Below are positions 6,539-8,774 of a DNA stretch of 8,774 bases, piece by piece. Below the pieces are notes generated by a model, which made no database searches, had not been told where the DNA came from, and worked only from the letters and a program-made list of their open reading frames with translations. The translations under genes and the position numbers were made by a program. Positions within the stretch are counted from its first letter, which is position 1. Each line of letters starts with the position of its first letter. This stretch comes from Planctomycetota bacterium (GTDB taxonomy: Bacteria; Planctomycetota; B143-G9), in assembly GCA_003644275.1 (NCBI GenBank), contig QNBY01000033.1, forward strand, positions 1-8,774, read 5' to 3'.

Positions 6539-7998
6539 TGGTAAAGAGGATAACCATAAACCCCATAACCCGCCTCGAAGGGCACGGCAAGATAGAGATA
6601 TTCCTCGACGAACAGGGGAACGTGAAACGGGCTTTCCTCCAGGTGCCGGAATTGAGGGGGTTCGAGACGTTCTGCCTCGGCCGTCCCGCCGAGGAGATGC
6701 CCCGCATAACGCCGCGCATCTGCGGCGTGTGCCCCACCGCCCACCACATGGCCTCCACGAAGTGCCTGGACGACCTGTGGAGGGTGGAACCCACCCGCAC
6801 GGCGAAGCTGTTGAGGGAGCTCGTGTACAACGCCTTCATGCTCGAAGACCACTACCTGCACTTCTTCTTCCTCGGCGGCCCCGACTTCATAGTGGGCCCC
6901 AAGGCGCCGAAGGCGGAACGGAACATACTCGGCGTGATAGCGAAGGTGGGGCTGGAGATAGGCAAGCAGGTGATACTCACCCGCAAGCGCACCCGCAAGA
7001 TAATCGAGACGCTGGGCGGCAAGGTGGTGCATCCGGTGTTCGGGCTCCCCGGCGGCGTGTCGCGCCCGATGAGCGAGGAGGAACGGGAGGAGTTCCTGAA
7101 GACCGCCGAGGACGCGGTGGAGTTCTCCAAGTTCGCCCTCCAGGCGTTCGACGACATAGTGCTGAAGAACAAGGAATACGTGGACCTCATCCTCAGCGAC
7201 GCCTACGCCCACCGCACCTACTACATGGGGCTCGTGGACGAGAAGAACCGGCCGAACTACTACGAGGGTATGGTCCGAGTGGTGGATCCGGAGGGCGAGG
7301 AAGTCGCTAGGTTCGCCCCGCGCGACTACGCCGACTACATAGCGGAACACGTGGAGCCCTGGAGCTACATCACCTTCCCCTACCTGAAGAAGGTGGGCTG
7401 GAAGGGGTTCACGGACGGCAAGGAGAGCGGCGTGTTCCGAGTGGCTCCGCTCGCGCGGCTGAACGTGTCGGACGGCATGTCCACGCCGCTGGCGCAGGAG
7501 TCCTACGAGAAGATGTACGACGTGCTCGGCGGCAAGCCCGCCCACTGCACGCTGGCCTTCCACTGGGCGCGGCTGGTGGAGGCCCAGAACGCCGCCGAAC
7601 GGATGGTGGAGATACTGAAGGACGACGAGGTCACCTCGCCCGACATACGGAACAACCCCACGGAGAAGCCCAGCGTCGGCGTGGGGATAGTGGAAGCGCC
7701 GCGCGGCACCCTCATACACCACTACGAGACGGACGAGAAGGGCATACTCACGAGGGTGAACCTGCTGGTCGCCACCAACCACAACGCCGCGCCGATAGCC
7801 ATGTCGGTGGAGAAGGCGGCGAAGGGCGTGATAAAGAACGGCGAGGTGGACGACGGCATACTGAACATGGTGGAGATGGCCTTCCGCGCCTACGATCCTT
7901 GCCACGCCTGCGCCACGCACGCCCTGCCGGGCATGATGCCGCTCGAGGCGCGGATACACGGCCCCGACGGGAAGCTCGTGAAGGTGATAAGGCGGTGA
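6538..7998 (+). CDS. mvhA: [NiFe] hydrogenase large subunit (MvhA-like, group 3)
   Basis: The 486-residue protein carries the Ni-Fe active site that splits H2. The N-terminus ITINPITRLEGHGKI is a family signature. Metal ligands are C62 and C65 (RICGVCPTAHH) and C455 and C458 (DPCHACATH). All four are TGC cysteine codons, so this is not a selenocysteine form. H461 marks the expected processing point, leaving a 25-residue C-terminal extension (ALPGMMPLEARI onward) for removal after nickel insertion. ATG 6538 is preferred, with GGGGAGG at 6524-6530; an in-frame GTG lies one codon upstream at 6535. The start overlaps the TGA of the extended mvhG frame, and the stop overlaps the protease start. 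Isoleucine is coded 24 ATA, 4 ATC, 0 ATT by hand count. Together with MvhD/MvhG and HdrABC it probably forms a cytoplasmic bifurcating hydrogenase. Confidence 0.95.
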   Translation: MVKRITINPITRLEGHGKIEIFLDEQGNVKRAFLQVPELRGFETFCLGRPAEEMPRITPRICGVCPTAHHMASTKCLDDLWRVEPTRTAKLLRELVYNAFMLEDHYLHFFFLGGPDFIVGPKAPKAERNILGVIAKVGLEIGKQVILTRKRTRKIIETLGGKVVHPVFGLPGGVSRPMSEEEREEFLKTAEDAVEFSKFALQAFDDIVLKNKEYVDLILSDAYAHRTYYMGLVDEKNRPNYYEGMVRVVDPEGEEVARFAPRDYADYIAEHVEPWSYITFPYLKKVGWKGFTDGKESGVFRVAPLARLNVSDGMSTPLAQESYEKMYDVLGGKPAHCTLAFHWARLVEAQNAAERMVEILKDDEVTSPDIRNNPTEKPSVGVGIVEAPRGTLIHHYETDEKGILTRVNLLVATNHNAAPIAMSVEKAAKGVIKNGEVDDGILNMVEMAFRAYDPCHACATHALPGMMPLEARIHGPDGKLVKVIRR

Positions 7999-8447
7999 GC
8001 GCCCCCGCACGGGGAAGGACGGTCGTAGTCGGAGTGGGCAACCCCCTCATGGGAGACGACGCGGCCGGGCTGGAGACGGCGCGGCTGGTGGCCGCCGCGG
8101 CTCCGCCGGAAGTGGAGCTGAGGGAGAGCGAAGCGGGCGGTCTCGAACTCTTGGACCTGCTCGAGGGATTCGACAGGGCGGTCGTGGTGGACGCCATGGC
8201 AGGCGGCCCGGGCGAGGCAGGTGAGGTGGTGGAGGTGGAGCTCGCCGCCTCGCCCGGCAAGGCTGGGGCATCCGGACATTCCTTCGGCCTGCTGGAAGGC
8301 ATGGAGATATGCCGCCGCATGGGCCTGAAGATGCCCTCCGAGGTGAGGGTGTTCGCCGTGCTGGTGGAGGGACCCTTCACCTTCGGCGCTCCGCTCGACG
8401 AGGGGTTGAGAGGAAGGCTCGATGCGGCGGCGAGAGAGATAGCGTAG
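7995..8447 (+). CDS. Hydrogenase maturation protease (HycI/HyaD/FrcD family)
   Basis: This 150-residue protein is the endopeptidase that removes the C-terminal extension of the hydrogenase large subunit once nickel is in place. The family signature GVGNPLMGDDAAGLE is at 13-27, and the three likely nickel-sensing positions are D22, D66 (VVVDAMAGG) and H95 (SGHSFGL), by analogy with Glu16, Asp62 and His93 of HycI. The start is probably GTG 7995, which overlaps the mvhA stop as GTGA; AAGGTGAT at 7981-7988 may serve as ribosome site. The frame is open further upstream inside mvhA, but those residues are not family-like, and the next ATG (8049) falls inside the signature motif. Its neighbour mvhA is the obvious substrate. 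It ends at TAG 8445-8447, showing that TAG also acts as a normal stop in this cluster. Confidence 0.92.
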   Translation: MSAPARGRTVVVGVGNPLMGDDAAGLETARLVAAAAPPEVELRESEAGGLELLDLLEGFDRAVVVDAMAGGPGEAGEVVEVELAASPGKAGASGHSFGLLEGMEICRRMGLKMPSEVRVFAVLVEGPFTFGAPLDEGLRGRLDAAAREIA

Positions 8448-8470
8448 GCGGTCTTCGGCGCGGAGGAACG

Positions 8471-8774
8471 ATGCACGAGGCCACGGTAGCCGCTCACCTG
8501 ATAGAGCTGGCGGAGCTGGAGGCCGCGCGCAACGCGGGCGGCGGGCGGGTGGTGCGGCTCGTGGTGGAGATGGGAAGGCTCTCCTGCCTGAACGAGGAGG
8601 CGTTCCGTTTCGCCTTCTCCGTGCTCTCCAAGGGGACCGCCGCCGAGGGGGCCGAGCTCGTGGTGGAGCACGTCCCCGCGTATCTTCGCTGTCTCGATTG
8701 CGGCGCGGAAACGGAGGCGGAGGACCTGTTCGCGCCCTGCCCCGCCTGCGGAGGCGAAGCGGTGACGGTGGAGC
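8471..8774 (+). CDS. hypA: Hydrogenase nickel metallochaperone HypA (3' end cut by window)
   Basis: A frame starting at ATG 8471 runs open to the window edge, giving 101 residues of the usual roughly 113-118. It begins MHEATVA; H2 is the invariant nickel ligand of HypA, and E3 is conserved beside it. The middle has the family pattern VVRLVVEMGRLSCLNEEAFRFAFSVL. The zinc site is present as C74-x2-C77 (CLDCG) and C90-x2-C93 (CPACGG). HypA receives nickel with HypB and delivers it to the large subunit through HypC/D/E-assembled precursors. GGAGG at 8462-8466 is a good ribosome site. It lies 23 bases after the protease gene in the same direction, so it is probably in the same operon; more hyp genes may follow beyond the window. 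Confidence 0.94.
   Translation, partial: MHEATVAAHLIELAELEAARNAGGGRVVRLVVEMGRLSCLNEEAFRFAFSVLSKGTAAEGAELVVEHVPAYLRCLDCGAETEAEDLFAPCPACGGEAVTVE

Noticed and set aside
7890..7920. Possible selenocysteine form of the large subunit (VhuU-like)
   Set aside because: Both cysteines in DPCHAC are TGC codons and no in-frame TGA occurs, so this is an ordinary cysteine enzyme.
8445..8489. Read-through of the protease TAG, as in mvhG
   Set aside because: Only 13 codons follow before another TAG, the peptide is not family-like, and the hypA ribosome site lies there; this TAG looks like a true stop.

Overview
The window is a compact, GC-rich, one-direction (+) gene cluster from what looks like an anaerobic bacterium. 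A bacterial source is suggested by the tail of a Fis-type, sigma-54-activator-like regulator at the left edge, a near-consensus sigma-54 promoter, and strong Shine-Dalgarno sites. No rRNA or other phylum marker is present, so I do not assign a phylum. An unusual trait is isoleucine coding: ATA strongly dominates (24 ATA, 4 ATC, 0 ATT by hand count in the hydrogenase large-subunit gene) although third positions are otherwise mostly G/C.

Layout: 1-90 is the 3' end of a regulator gene. 91-293 is the only sizeable non-coding stretch; it holds a sigma-54-type -24/-12 promoter (about 204-220, predicted start near 231) and a perfect 7-bp inverted repeat (233-250) at the predicted transcript 5' end. 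From 294 to the right edge the genes run head to tail with overlaps or gaps of no more than about 23 bases: hdrC, hdrB, hdrA, mvhD, mvhG, mvhA, a hydrogenase maturation protease, and hypA (cut by the window edge).

Together these encode an Hdr-Mvh type electron-bifurcating complex. By analogy with the methanogen MvhADG-HdrABC complex, the [NiFe] hydrogenase (MvhA/MvhG) would oxidise H2 and MvhD would pass electrons to HdrA. The HdrA flavin would then split them between ferredoxin and a second acceptor reached through HdrC/HdrB. The next two genes supply maturation: the protease trims the large-subunit C-terminus, and HypA delivers nickel. The physiological HdrB substrate is unknown, since a bacterium is not expected to use CoM-S-S-CoB.

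Two features stand out. First, HdrA is 1116 residues, far above the usual roughly 650, because a GltD/NfnB-like NAD(P)H dehydrogenase module with its own iron-sulfur and FAD sites is inserted inside the HdrA ferredoxin domain. This suggests a direct NAD(P)H branch. Second, mvhG is interrupted by an in-frame amber codon (6428-6430). The reading frame beyond it still encodes a plausible conserved hydrogenase small-subunit C-terminus for 35 codons and ends in a TGATG overlap with mvhA. That points to a recent nonsense change, a sequencing error, or amber recoding.
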